14,437 bases of DNA from contig DJRM01000094.1 of the NCBI GenBank assembly GCA_002440085.1, positions 1 through 14,437 of the forward strand, given 5' to 3'. This document shows positions 7,479 to 14,421 of the stretch, one piece after another (positions within the stretch are counted from its first letter, which is position 1; every line of letters begins with the position of its first letter). Position numbers and translations under genes: made by a program. The notes below the pieces were generated by a model, which did no database searches, was not told the DNA's origin, and worked only from the letters and a program-made list of their open reading frames with translations. The stretch comes from Bacteroidales bacterium UBA6360. Its GTDB lineage: Bacteria; Bacteroidota; Bacteroidia; Bacteroidales; UBA932.

Positions 7479-7492
7479 GTTGCATTGTTTTT
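7466..7492 (+). terminator. Intrinsic terminator in the metX leader (proposed attenuator)
   Basis: AATGCAAC (7466-7473) and GTTGCATT (7479-7486) are a perfect 8-bp stem with a five-base loop (GCTAA), followed by G and five Ts (7488-7492). The T run is on the plus strand only, so it terminates rightward transcription. The nearest rightward gene upstream is gdhA, which ends about 870 bases earlier, across an oppositely oriented gene. The simplest role is therefore control of the metX leader, 125 bases before the metX ATG. The stem is AT-rich, so it is a moderate terminator, as expected of a regulated one. Confidence 0.6.
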
Positions 7493-7570
7493 CTTGTGTC
7501 CGTAACCGTGCGGGATGTGCGGCCGGAATCAAATCCCCAAAGATTATTTTTTTTCATTATGGCGATTCTC

Positions 7571-7580
7571 GCATCGCATG
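7571..7580 (+). promoter_or_regulatory. Segment of metX 5' UTR complementary to the leader-peptide Met codons
   Basis: GCATCGCATG can pair with CATGCGAATGC (7460-7470) over ten base pairs with one bulged A. The earlier segment contains two Met codons and the start of the terminator left arm. The later segment also forms a local hairpin, GCGAT (7562-7566) with ATCGC (7573-7577). Because it is made after the terminator, it cannot decide termination directly. It might refold read-through mRNA near the metX start. Confidence 0.25.
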
Positions 7581-7617
7581 TTTCTTTATGCTTTGACGGT
7601 AAGGGAAAATATGGATT

Positions 7618-8745
7618 ATGCAGAAACACGAATATATTTATAATCATCGATTTGAATTTGAATGTGGGAAGTCTTTGTCTTCCTTGAGGATCGTTTTTCA
7701 CACATCGCCCCTCATGAAGGGAGAGCCGCCTCGTGATGCGGCATGCGGAAGAAAAGTCGTGTGGATATGCCATGCGCTGACTGCGAATTCGGATGCCGAG
7801 GACTGGTGGTCGGGACTTGTCGGAAAAGGGAGAGTGTTGGATCCTGACAAATATTTTATAGTATGCGTCAATATGCTCGGTTCGTGCTACGGGTCTTCTG
7901 GACCTTCTGAAATGAAGCCGGATGGCAGAGGCCCTTATCTTCTTGACTTCCCGGAGGTTACTGTGCGGGATATGGTCCGTGCCAATATTCTGGTCCGCGA
8001 ACACCTCGGGATCGGGGAGATTGACTTTCTCCTCGGCAGTTCCATCGGAGGATTCCAGGCGGTCGAATGGTTGGTGACTGAACCTGACATCATCGGCAGT
8101 GCGCTGCTTATGGCGACATCGGCGAGAGTTACTCCATGGCTTACGGCATGGGAGGAGGCGCAGCGGATGGCCATTGAGGCAGACCCGACATTTCGGCATC
8201 CGGAGCTTCTGCTTGAAAGAAATGAATGTGAAGGCGCTTTCGCGCAGTTTCATTCGGAAACCTCCGAACCTCGCGCGGATGTATTTCTCAGGGGAGGACA
8301 GGCGGGACTGAAGGCGGCTCGTGCCGTGGCGTTGCTTTCCTACCGCAGCTATGCCGGCTACAACGCGACTCAGGCCGAGAGCGGTGACGACACGCTCTTT
8401 GCCGGGCGCGCCGCCTCATACGAGCGTTATCAGGGACTGAAACTATCTTCCCGTTTTGACGCCTATTCCTATTGGAGCCTCTCGCTTTCCGTTGACAGTC
8501 ATAATGTCGGACGTGGTCGCGGGGGTGTGGCAGCAGCGCTCTCGTTAATCAGAGCGAAGGTGACGGCGGTCGGCATAGACAGTGACGGCTGTTTTCCTCC
8601 CGGAGAGGTTCGTGAAATGGCCTCGCACATCCGCGGCGCGGAGTATGCCGAAATCACGTCGGCATTCGGGCATGACGGCTTTCTTCTTGAAAATGAACAG
8701 ATTGGCTCTATCGTTGCCCGCATTCTCGCCTCTGCGGGAGATTAA
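7618..8745 (+). CDS. metX: Homoserine O-acetyltransferase (MetX)
   Basis: Transfers acetate from acetyl-CoA to homoserine, committing it to methionine synthesis. It is a cytosolic alpha/beta-hydrolase-fold enzyme of 375 residues, normal for the family. The N-terminal signature VVWICHALTANSDAEDWWSGL is split across residues 47-67. IVCVNMLGSCYGSSGP spans 81-96. The nucleophile elbow is GSSIGGFQAVEW (140-151, catalytic Ser142). The rest of the triad is Asp323 in GIDSDGCFPP and His352 in FGHDGFLLE. Canonical enzymes usually read GGSMGGMQALEW and HGHDAFLIE, so the substitutions are mild. The ATG is 140 bases after a methionine-rich leader ORF and terminator, so attenuation control is proposed. A weak TA-N3-TTTG at 7587-7595 is a poor alternative promoter. 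thrA follows 103 bases on, with its own promoter-like sequence. Confidence 0.94.
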   Translation: MQKHEYIYNHRFEFECGKSLSSLRIVFHTSPLMKGEPPRDAACGRKVVWICHALTANSDAEDWWSGLVGKGRVLDPDKYFIVCVNMLGSCYGSSGPSEMKPDGRGPYLLDFPEVTVRDMVRANILVREHLGIGEIDFLLGSSIGGFQAVEWLVTEPDIIGSALLMATSARVTPWLTAWEEAQRMAIEADPTFRHPELLLERNECEGAFAQFHSETSEPRADVFLRGGQAGLKAARAVALLSYRSYAGYNATQAESGDDTLFAGRAASYERYQGLKLSSRFDAYSYWSLSLSVDSHNVGRGRGGVAAALSLIRAKVTAVGIDSDGCFPPGEVREMASHIRGAEYAEITSAFGHDGFLLENEQIGSIVARILASAGD

Positions 8746-8769
8746 CGTGGACAGAAAAAGTGCGTGGGA

Positions 8770-8800
8770 TTTGAGAGTTTTGATAAATGAGATAAGTTTA
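8770..8800 (+). promoter_or_regulatory. Probable thrA promoter
   Basis: TTTG (8770-8773), a 19-base spacer and TAAGTTTA (8793-8800) fit the Bacteroidetes consensus with one mismatch in the last base. Initiation would be near 8805, giving a leader of about 45 bases. TAAGTTT within the -7 element is repeated inverted as AAACTTA (8829-8835), and TTCGC (8804-8808) is inverted as GCGAA (8826-8830), so a regulator could bind here. No Thr- or Ile-rich leader ORF is present. Confidence 0.5.
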
Positions 8801-8848
8801 ATATTCGCAATAAGTAAGAATACTAGCGAAACTTAAATTGAGCAATAT

Positions 8849-11404
8849 ATGCAAGTTTTGAAATTCGGCGGCAGTTCGGTGGCAAATGCCGCAAACATGA
8901 AAAAGGTAGTGGACATAGTGAGCGCTGCGGTTGAAAGGGATCGCACCATTCTGGTATGCTCGGCAATCAGCGGCTTCACGGATGCCCTGATACGCATCGG
9001 GCATCTTGCGGCATCCGGTGACAACGGATATAAAGCGATCATTGACGAGTATGAGCGGCGTCACATCGACATCCTCCGGGAGCTGCTTCCGCTCGAGAAA
9101 CATGAGGAACTTACGGAAATATGCCTGGGGCATTTCGCTTCTCTTCGGAGCATCGCGCAGGGCGTGTTTCTGCTCGGTGAACTCAGCCAGACCAGCCTCG
9201 ATTCGTTAATGTCATTCGGAGAGCTGCTTTCAACGCGAATAATCGCAACAAAACTCGCGTCCGTCGGAATCTCGACAAAATGGGTTGATGCGCGCAGGTT
9301 AATACGTGTGGAGAAACGACTCTCGCTCCCGGAGACGGCAGCAACGGCCGCGCCTGTGGCTCCGGTTGTGGATGTACATGCCATGGAAGCGAATGTGTCT
9401 GCACTCATCGAATCCAATCCGATTATATCACTTTTCGTAGTTCCGGGATTTATTGCCGCCGATTCATCCGGACGCACCGCCACTCTCGGCCGGGGAGGCT
9501 CTGACTACACGGCCTCATTGCTGGCTGTATGCAGCGGGGCACGTCTTCTTGAAATCTGGACTGATGTCCCCGGGATGATGACTGCAAATCCCGGGCTTGC
9601 CCCGGCAGCGCGCACCATCCGCAACATTTCCTACCGCGCGGCTCTCGAACTTTCGCATTTCGGAGCGAAGGTGATATATCCTCCTACGATACAGCCTGTT
9701 GTCGCCCGTGGCATCCCGATATATGTCAAGAACACTTTCGACCCCTCGTCTCCGGGCACGCTCATCGAGAAGAACCCTCCGCGAAGCAAGGACAAAGTCA
9801 TCGGCATTTCAAATTCTGACAACATTGCGCTCCTGTCTCTCGAAGGAAGCGGAATGGTCGGCATCCCGGGATTTTCCAGCCGTCTTTTCGACACTCTCAG
9901 CCGCAGCGGAATCAACATAATACTCATCACCCAGGCTTCGTCCGTCCACACGATGTGCATCGCTGTTTCAGAATCCGATGCTGACAAGGCGAAGGAGGCT
10001 GCGGACAGATGCTTCGCATACGAAATCTCGCTTGGAAAGCTCAACCCTCTGAAAGTAGAAAGAGGCTATTCCATACTCTGCCTTGTCGGGGATGACATTA
10101 TGGCTCAATATGGTACGACTGGCAGGCTGCTTTCCGCTCTCGGACGCCACAGCGTGCAGATTCGGGCAATCGCTCAGGGGTCGTCCGAAAGAAATGTCTC
10201 CGTGATCGTGTCTTCGGCGGACGTGCCTTCAGCCGTGCGGCATATTCACGAGGAATTTTTCGAGACGTCGTCAGTCCGTGACATAAACCTTTTCATAGCC
10301 GGCTTCGGCACGGTGGGGAAGGCTCTTGTCGAAATTATCAGTTCGCGTCGGGACGACATTATGACGAGAACCGGCAAGCGCGTAAACATCATGGGAATAA
10401 GCAACAGCAGAAGATATGTGCTTGCCACGGAGGGACTTGACCTTCATTCGCGGCGCTTTGCCGGAAGTGTTGCCTGCGGGGAAAAGGCCGAGGCTGTCAG
10501 AGAGGTGGAAGCCTTGCTCGAAAACGGAGATTCCGCTGCGGATGACGCTTATTTCGAGGCACTTGCAGGTGTGTCCATGGAAAACTCCGTGTTCGTGGAC
10601 TGTACGGCAAGCTCTGACATTTCATACAAGTATGCTAATCTTTTCAGACGCGGTTATTCTGTGGTGGCGTGCAACAAAATCACCTTCTCGGCCCCGTTTG
10701 CACAGTATTCCGCCCTTAAGACAGCCGCCTTGGAAACAGGTGCCTCTCTGAGGTATGAGACGACGGTCGGAGCGGCTCTCCCAATCTTGGAATCGGTACG
10801 GCGCTGCATCAACTCGGGAGACAGAATCCACTGCATCGAGGCCGTGCTGAGCGGCACTATGAACTACATTTTCAGCATATACTGCGGAGGACCGGCCTGC
10901 GGCTCGGAACTGACTTTCGCCCAGGTGGTCCGCAATGCGCAGGCAGCCGGTTACACGGAGCCGGATCCGCGTCTTGACCTCAGCGGACGAGACGTGCTGC
11001 GCAAACTCCTCATCATGGCCCGCGAAGCCGGAATTCCTGAGGATGAGGCGGACGTGGAGTCTGTGCCGGTGCTTGCTCCGGAGTACTTTTGCGGTAAGGT
11101 TGACGCCTTCTACAAGATGTTGGAAGACAATGAGTCCGTCTTCTCCGCACGATGGAAAGCCGCGGCTGAAAAAGGCTGTCGGCAGCGCTTTATAGCCCGT
11201 GTCGAGGAATTGCCGGACCACGGCTACAGGTGCAGCATGGGGCTTCGGGACGTTTCCCCCGGACATCCCCTCTACAGTCTTTGCGGAACGGACAATTCCG
11301 CCATAATTACCACGGACTTTTACCCTTCTCCGCTTGTCATACAAGGCGCCGGAGCCGGTGCGTTCCAGACTGCGGGCGGGATCCTGAATGACATACTGCA
11401 ATAA
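8849..11404 (+). CDS. thrA: Bifunctional aspartokinase / homoserine dehydrogenase
   Basis: Fusion enzyme for the first and third steps from aspartate to homoserine, feeding threonine and methionine. The 851 residues are somewhat longer than the E. coli ThrA/MetL forms (about 810-820). The aspartokinase domain (about 1-310) has KFGGSSV (5-11), SFGELLSTR (122-130), GRGGSDYTA (214-222) and EIWTDVPGM (235-243). Tandem ACT-type regulatory sequence follows at about 315-470, starting near VIGISNSDNIALLSLEG. The homoserine dehydrogenase domain (about 478-851) has the NADP-binding GFGTVG (485-490), ACNK (607-610), YETTVGAALP (636-645), GTMNYIF (669-675) and EPDPRLDLSGRDVLRKL (704-720, catalytic Lys719). 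An Ala/Pro-rich stretch at 161-172 looks like a lineage-specific loop. The metY start is ten bases after this stop, so thrA and metY form an operon. Confidence 0.96.
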   Translation: MQVLKFGGSSVANAANMKKVVDIVSAAVERDRTILVCSAISGFTDALIRIGHLAASGDNGYKAIIDEYERRHIDILRELLPLEKHEELTEICLGHFASLRSIAQGVFLLGELSQTSLDSLMSFGELLSTRIIATKLASVGISTKWVDARRLIRVEKRLSLPETAATAAPVAPVVDVHAMEANVSALIESNPIISLFVVPGFIAADSSGRTATLGRGGSDYTASLLAVCSGARLLEIWTDVPGMMTANPGLAPAARTIRNISYRAALELSHFGAKVIYPPTIQPVVARGIPIYVKNTFDPSSPGTLIEKNPPRSKDKVIGISNSDNIALLSLEGSGMVGIPGFSSRLFDTLSRSGINIILITQASSVHTMCIAVSESDADKAKEAADRCFAYEISLGKLNPLKVERGYSILCLVGDDIMAQYGTTGRLLSALGRHSVQIRAIAQGSSERNVSVIVSSADVPSAVRHIHEEFFETSSVRDINLFIAGFGTVGKALVEIISSRRDDIMTRTGKRVNIMGISNSRRYVLATEGLDLHSRRFAGSVACGEKAEAVREVEALLENGDSAADDAYFEALAGVSMENSVFVDCTASSDISYKYANLFRRGYSVVACNKITFSAPFAQYSALKTAALETGASLRYETTVGAALPILESVRRCINSGDRIHCIEAVLSGTMNYIFSIYCGGPACGSELTFAQVVRNAQAAGYTEPDPRLDLSGRDVLRKLLIMAREAGIPEDEADVESVPVLAPEYFCGKVDAFYKMLEDNESVFSARWKAAAEKGCRQRFIARVEELPDHGYRCSMGLRDVSPGHPLYSLCGTDNSAIITTDFYPSPLVIQGAGAGAFQTAGGILNDILQ

Positions 11405-11414
11405 TCGTTTTAAT

Positions 11415-12683
11415 ATGAAAAAATATAAATTTGAAACACTCCAGGTGAGGGCGGGTCAGGAAATAGACCCTGTGTCTAAGGGGACGGCGGTCCCGATCTA
11501 TCAGAGCAGCGCATATGTTTTTGACGACATGCAATACGGGGCGGATCTTTTTGCGCTCAGGCGTGCCGGCAACATATACACGCGGCTCCAGAACAGCACT
11601 TCTGACGTGTTTGAGAAAAGGATGGCGGCATTGGAGAACGGCGTCGCTGCGGTTTCCACGGCATCGGGACAGTCGGCAGTCTTTCTCAGCATAACAAACA
11701 TCTGCGGCCCGGGAGACAACATCGTGGCTCAGCCATATCTCTATGGCGGGACTTTCACTATGTTTGCGGTGACTCTCCGCGATTTCGGCATTGATGTCCG
11801 TATCGCAAAGTCAGACAGCGCAGATGCTCTCGCGGCTCTGACGGATGACAGGACAAAGGCCATATATCTTGAAAATCTCGGTAATCCTGCGTTCAACATT
11901 CCTGATTATGAGACTATTACAGAAATGGCGCACAAGAAGGGAATATGTGTGATTGTCGACAATACATTCTCTTGCGGAGGCTATCTTTTCCGTCCGATTG
12001 ACTGGGGTGCCAACGTTTCGGTACATTCCGCGACGAAGTGGATATGCGGACACGGGACCACTCTCGGAGGCGTGGTAGTCGATGGCGGGAACTTCGAATG
12101 GACCAGTGAGAAATATCCGCAGCTTGCAGCTCCGTCAGAGTCATATCACGGGATTATATATAAGGATGTGTTCGGCCCCGCCGCATTTGCCGGAAGAGTG
12201 AGGGTTGACGGACTCCGCAACATCGGACCTGCCCAGTCTCCTTTTGATGCATTCCTGCTGCTGCAGGGACTTGAAACGCTGTCGCTCCGTGCCGAACGCT
12301 GCTGCGCGAATGCACTGGCCGTGGCGGAATTTCTTGAATCGCACCCGGCTGTTGAATCAGTGAACTATCCGGGGCTCAAGTCAAATCCTTATCATAAGCT
12401 GGCCTGCAAGTATCTGCAGCATGGTTTCGGCGGAGTGCTCACTTTTCGCGTAAAGGGCGGATTCGATGTTGCAGCGAAGCTTGTCAGCCGTCTTGATCTG
12501 ATCCTGCATGTCGGCTCCGTCGGTGACAGCAAATCCCTGATTGTCCATCCTGCCTCGACTACCCATTCGCAACTTAGCCCGTCAGAGCAGGTTGCCGCCG
12601 GAGTCTATCCAAACATGCTGAGGCTTTCGGTCGGGACAGAGAATGTCGATGACCTTATTGATGATCTTCGTCAGGCACTTTGA
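11415..12683 (+). CDS. metY: O-acetylhomoserine aminocarboxypropyltransferase (sulfhydrylase)
   Basis: PLP enzyme of the Cys/Met metabolism family that most likely converts O-acetylhomoserine and sulfide to homocysteine in the cytosol. The 422 residues suit MetY (about 420-430), longer than MetB/MetC (about 380-400). The substrate/PLP region GNIYTRLQNST is at 52-62, with NST where NPT is common. Other signatures are ASGQSAVF (83-90), LENLGNP (152-158), VDNTF (181-185, Asp182 contacting PLP) and SVHSATKWICGHG (202-214, Lys208 forming the Schiff base). The C-terminal HPASTTHSQLSPSEQ block is intact. The start at 11415 (MKKYKFETLQVRAG) was chosen over an in-frame ATG at 11388 that would overlap thrA and add an atypical MTYCNNRFN. 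A cystathionine gamma-synthase-like role is possible, but the length and the partner MetX favour sulfhydrylation. Confidence 0.93.
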   Translation: MKKYKFETLQVRAGQEIDPVSKGTAVPIYQSSAYVFDDMQYGADLFALRRAGNIYTRLQNSTSDVFEKRMAALENGVAAVSTASGQSAVFLSITNICGPGDNIVAQPYLYGGTFTMFAVTLRDFGIDVRIAKSDSADALAALTDDRTKAIYLENLGNPAFNIPDYETITEMAHKKGICVIVDNTFSCGGYLFRPIDWGANVSVHSATKWICGHGTTLGGVVVDGGNFEWTSEKYPQLAAPSESYHGIIYKDVFGPAAFAGRVRVDGLRNIGPAQSPFDAFLLLQGLETLSLRAERCCANALAVAEFLESHPAVESVNYPGLKSNPYHKLACKYLQHGFGGVLTFRVKGGFDVAAKLVSRLDLILHVGSVGDSKSLIVHPASTTHSQLSPSEQVAAGVYPNMLRLSVGTENVDDLIDDLRQAL

Positions 12684-12688
12684 CTCCA

Positions 12689-12709
12689 GCAATCGAAAAT
12701 TGCGATTGC
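12689..12709 (+). promoter_or_regulatory. Inverted repeat over the -33 element, possible operator
   Basis: GCAATCG (12689-12695) and CGATTGC (12703-12709) are perfect complements around a seven-base spacer. The right arm includes the TTG used as the -33 element of the downstream promoter. No T run follows directly, so a DNA-binding site is as likely as an RNA hairpin. It could also stabilise the 3' end of the metY mRNA. Confidence 0.35.
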
Positions 12710-12735
12710 CGTTATGGAAAAAATGACTAAATTTG
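12706..12735 (+). promoter_or_regulatory. Promoter of the DASS transporter gene
   Basis: TTG (12706-12708), 19 bases, then TAAATTTG (12728-12735), a full match to the Bacteroidetes pattern. Initiation near 12740 gives a leader of about 125 bases. The -7 element overlaps the left arm of the metY terminator. Confidence 0.6.
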
Positions 12736-12768
12736 CAGCCTTTATGTTCGTGAGGGCTGCAATTTTTT
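12733..12768 (+). terminator. Terminator of the thrA-metY transcript
   Basis: TTGCAGCC (12733-12740) and GGCTGCAA (12755-12762) form a perfect 8-bp stem with a 14-base loop, followed by six Ts (12763-12768). It is 50 bases after the metY stop. Transcripts from the overlapping promoter would lack the left arm and so should not be terminated here. Confidence 0.7.
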
Positions 12769-12773
12769 GTCTG

Positions 12774-12790
12774 CCGGAGCATATCTCCGG
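12774..12790 (+). other. Hairpin in the DASS transporter leader
   Basis: CCGGAG (12774-12779) and CTCCGG (12785-12790) form a perfect 6-bp stem with loop CATAT, extendable by one G-U pair. No T run follows. It lies in the predicted 5' UTR, 75 bases before the ATG. A 29-codon ORF (12744-12833) starting right after the predicted start site crosses it, but shows no sign of being a real gene. Confidence 0.3.
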
Positions 12791-12864
12791 TCGATTGCCT
12801 TCACGAGCCGGGGGCCTCATTCCTGCCACATAGTAATGACTATAAAACAATAAACATAAGACAA

Positions 12865-14406
12865 ATGAGTGACAAGAAACTCAACCTCAAGTACGCGGTG
12901 TGCCTTCCTGTTGCACTGGTACTTTTCGCTTTCCTATGGTTCTTCCCGATTGAGCCTGTGACCATTGGAAATCTCACGTTCGGCTATAGCCTCTTCTTCG
13001 GCGACGGCGTTCTGTCGCAGGTGGAAGTGAGGGTCATAGCCCTGTTCGTCCTCGCGGCGATGTTCTGGATTTTCGAGATCATCCCGACCTGGTGTACCTC
13101 CACGATGATTATCGTACTAATGCTCCTGACCGTTTCCGACCAGGCGGCGTTCACCTTCGCTTCCGATGCGAATGTCGGAAGTCTCATCAGCTACAAGTCG
13201 ATTCTCGCAACCTTCGCCGAGCCGACCGTAATGCTTTTCCTCGGCGGTTTCGCCCTGGCTCTATGCGCGACCAAGGTCGGTCTTGACGCACAGCTCGCCC
13301 GCATCCTCATGGCTCCTTTCGGAACCAATCCCAAGATGGTGCTCATGGGCTTCCTGTTCGTAATCGGGCTGTTCTCCATGTTCATGAGCAACACCGCCAC
13401 CGCGGCCATGATGCTCGCCTTCCTTGCTCCGGTGCTCCGGTCGCTTCCTGACGAGGGCAGCAAGATTGGTCTTGCATTGGCGATTCCGATTGCGGCGAAC
13501 ATAGGAGGCATCGGAACCCCTATCGGAACCCCTCCGAACACCATCGCGCTGAAGTATCTCAACGAGCCTTCGTTCATCGAGACCATCAACGGAAAGCTCG
13601 CGGCCGCCAACGAGGCTCTCGGCACGGCGTTCGAGCCCATCGCCCGCATAGGATTTCCGGAGTGGTGCTCTGTCATGGTACCTTTCGCGCTGCTGATGCT
13701 GCTCATCTCGTGGGTCGTGCTCCTTCTTATCTTCCCGTTCAAGGTGGATAAGATTGAACTGAAGATTGAAGGCAAGCCTAACAAGGACAAGAACTACTGG
13801 ATTGTTGTCGTGACTTTCATCGTGACCGTGTTCCTGTGGATGACAGAGAAACTTCACGGGCTCAACTCATACGTCGTCGCGATGATTCCTGTCGGCGTTT
13901 TCGCAGCCACAGGGGTGCTCGGCAAGAAGGAACTCAAGTCGCTTGACTGGGATGTGCTCTGGATGGTTGCCGGAGGCTTCGCGCTCGGCCTCGGACTGAA
14001 CAAGACCGGACTGGCCACGCATCTTGTGGAGGCGATTCCGTTCGGACAGTGGATGCCGCTGCTCGTGCTCGTCGTCGCAAGCCTGCTCGCATACGCGCTT
14101 TCCAACTTCATCTCGCACTCCGCTGCTTCGGCTCTGCTCATACCGATTCTTGCCGCTGTCGCGACCGGAATGGCCGGAACTCCGGGATTCGAGGGCATGG
14201 GCGGTGCGGCCACGCTCATCGTGACGGTTGCCGTGACCTGCTCCCTTGCCATGCTCTTCCCGATTTCGACTCCGCCGAATGCCATCGCGCATTCCACCGG
14301 ACTCATCAAGACGAAGGATATGGCCCTTACGGGAGCGATTATCGGTGGCGTGGGCATTGTCCTGCTGTATTTGATTATGATATTCATTGGCTTGCCTAAA
14401 TTCTGA
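12865..14406 (+). CDS. DASS/SLC13 family sodium-coupled anion (dicarboxylate) symporter
   Basis: Inner-membrane carrier of the divalent anion:sodium symporter family; members take up succinate, malate, citrate or sulfate with Na+. The 513 residues hold about eleven hydrophobic segments in two halves. The first half has the SNT hairpin (MSNTATAAMM, 174-183) and GTPPN (221-225). The second has STPPN (468-472) and, where a second SNT is expected, SNFISHSAAS (413-422) reading Ser-His-Ser at 417-419. The SNT motifs form the sodium and substrate sites in characterised members, so the second site may be altered. Acidic or charged loops are at 191-200 and 293-309. The ATG at 12865 follows an A-rich leader, typical here. 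It has its own promoter, separate from the methionine genes. The substrate cannot be told from sequence; a dicarboxylate is the best guess and sulfate is possible. Confidence 0.9.
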   Translation: MSDKKLNLKYAVCLPVALVLFAFLWFFPIEPVTIGNLTFGYSLFFGDGVLSQVEVRVIALFVLAAMFWIFEIIPTWCTSTMIIVLMLLTVSDQAAFTFASDANVGSLISYKSILATFAEPTVMLFLGGFALALCATKVGLDAQLARILMAPFGTNPKMVLMGFLFVIGLFSMFMSNTATAAMMLAFLAPVLRSLPDEGSKIGLALAIPIAANIGGIGTPIGTPPNTIALKYLNEPSFIETINGKLAAANEALGTAFEPIARIGFPEWCSVMVPFALLMLLISWVVLLLIFPFKVDKIELKIEGKPNKDKNYWIVVVTFIVTVFLWMTEKLHGLNSYVVAMIPVGVFAATGVLGKKELKSLDWDVLWMVAGGFALGLGLNKTGLATHLVEAIPFGQWMPLLVLVVASLLAYALSNFISHSAASALLIPILAAVATGMAGTPGFEGMGGAATLIVTVAVTCSLAMLFPISTPPNAIAHSTGLIKTKDMALTGAIIGGVGIVLLYLIMIFIGLPKF

Positions 14407-14421
14407 CGGAATTTGAATAAG

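Noticed and set aside
7547..7554. Run of eight Ts as a second terminator in the metX leader
   Set aside because: The only stem before it (GGGAT 7512-7516 with ATCCC 7533-7537) ends nine bases before the T run and has a long loop, so it is not a convincing terminator.
7420..7617. SAM riboswitch upstream of metX
   Set aside because: I looked for the conserved SAM-I core (GATGA...GGCAACC and GGTGCTAATTCC patterns) and for SAM-II-like pseudoknot motifs and found neither. The GCTAA loop is only a superficial likeness. A covariance-model search would settle this.
7444..8253. 269-codon minus-strand frame over metX and its leader
   Set aside because: It opposes the conserved metX sequence including the catalytic Ser region, and its translation has no family features.
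8746..8848. Threonine/isoleucine leader peptide before thrA
   Set aside because: No ORF with Thr or Ile codons and no terminator hairpin with a T run is present. The only ATG there is followed at once by AGA and a stop.
12744..12833. 29-codon ORF in the DASS gene leader as a regulatory peptide
   Set aside because: The translation has no run of a regulatory amino acid and no terminator follows it. Only its position just after the predicted start site is suggestive.
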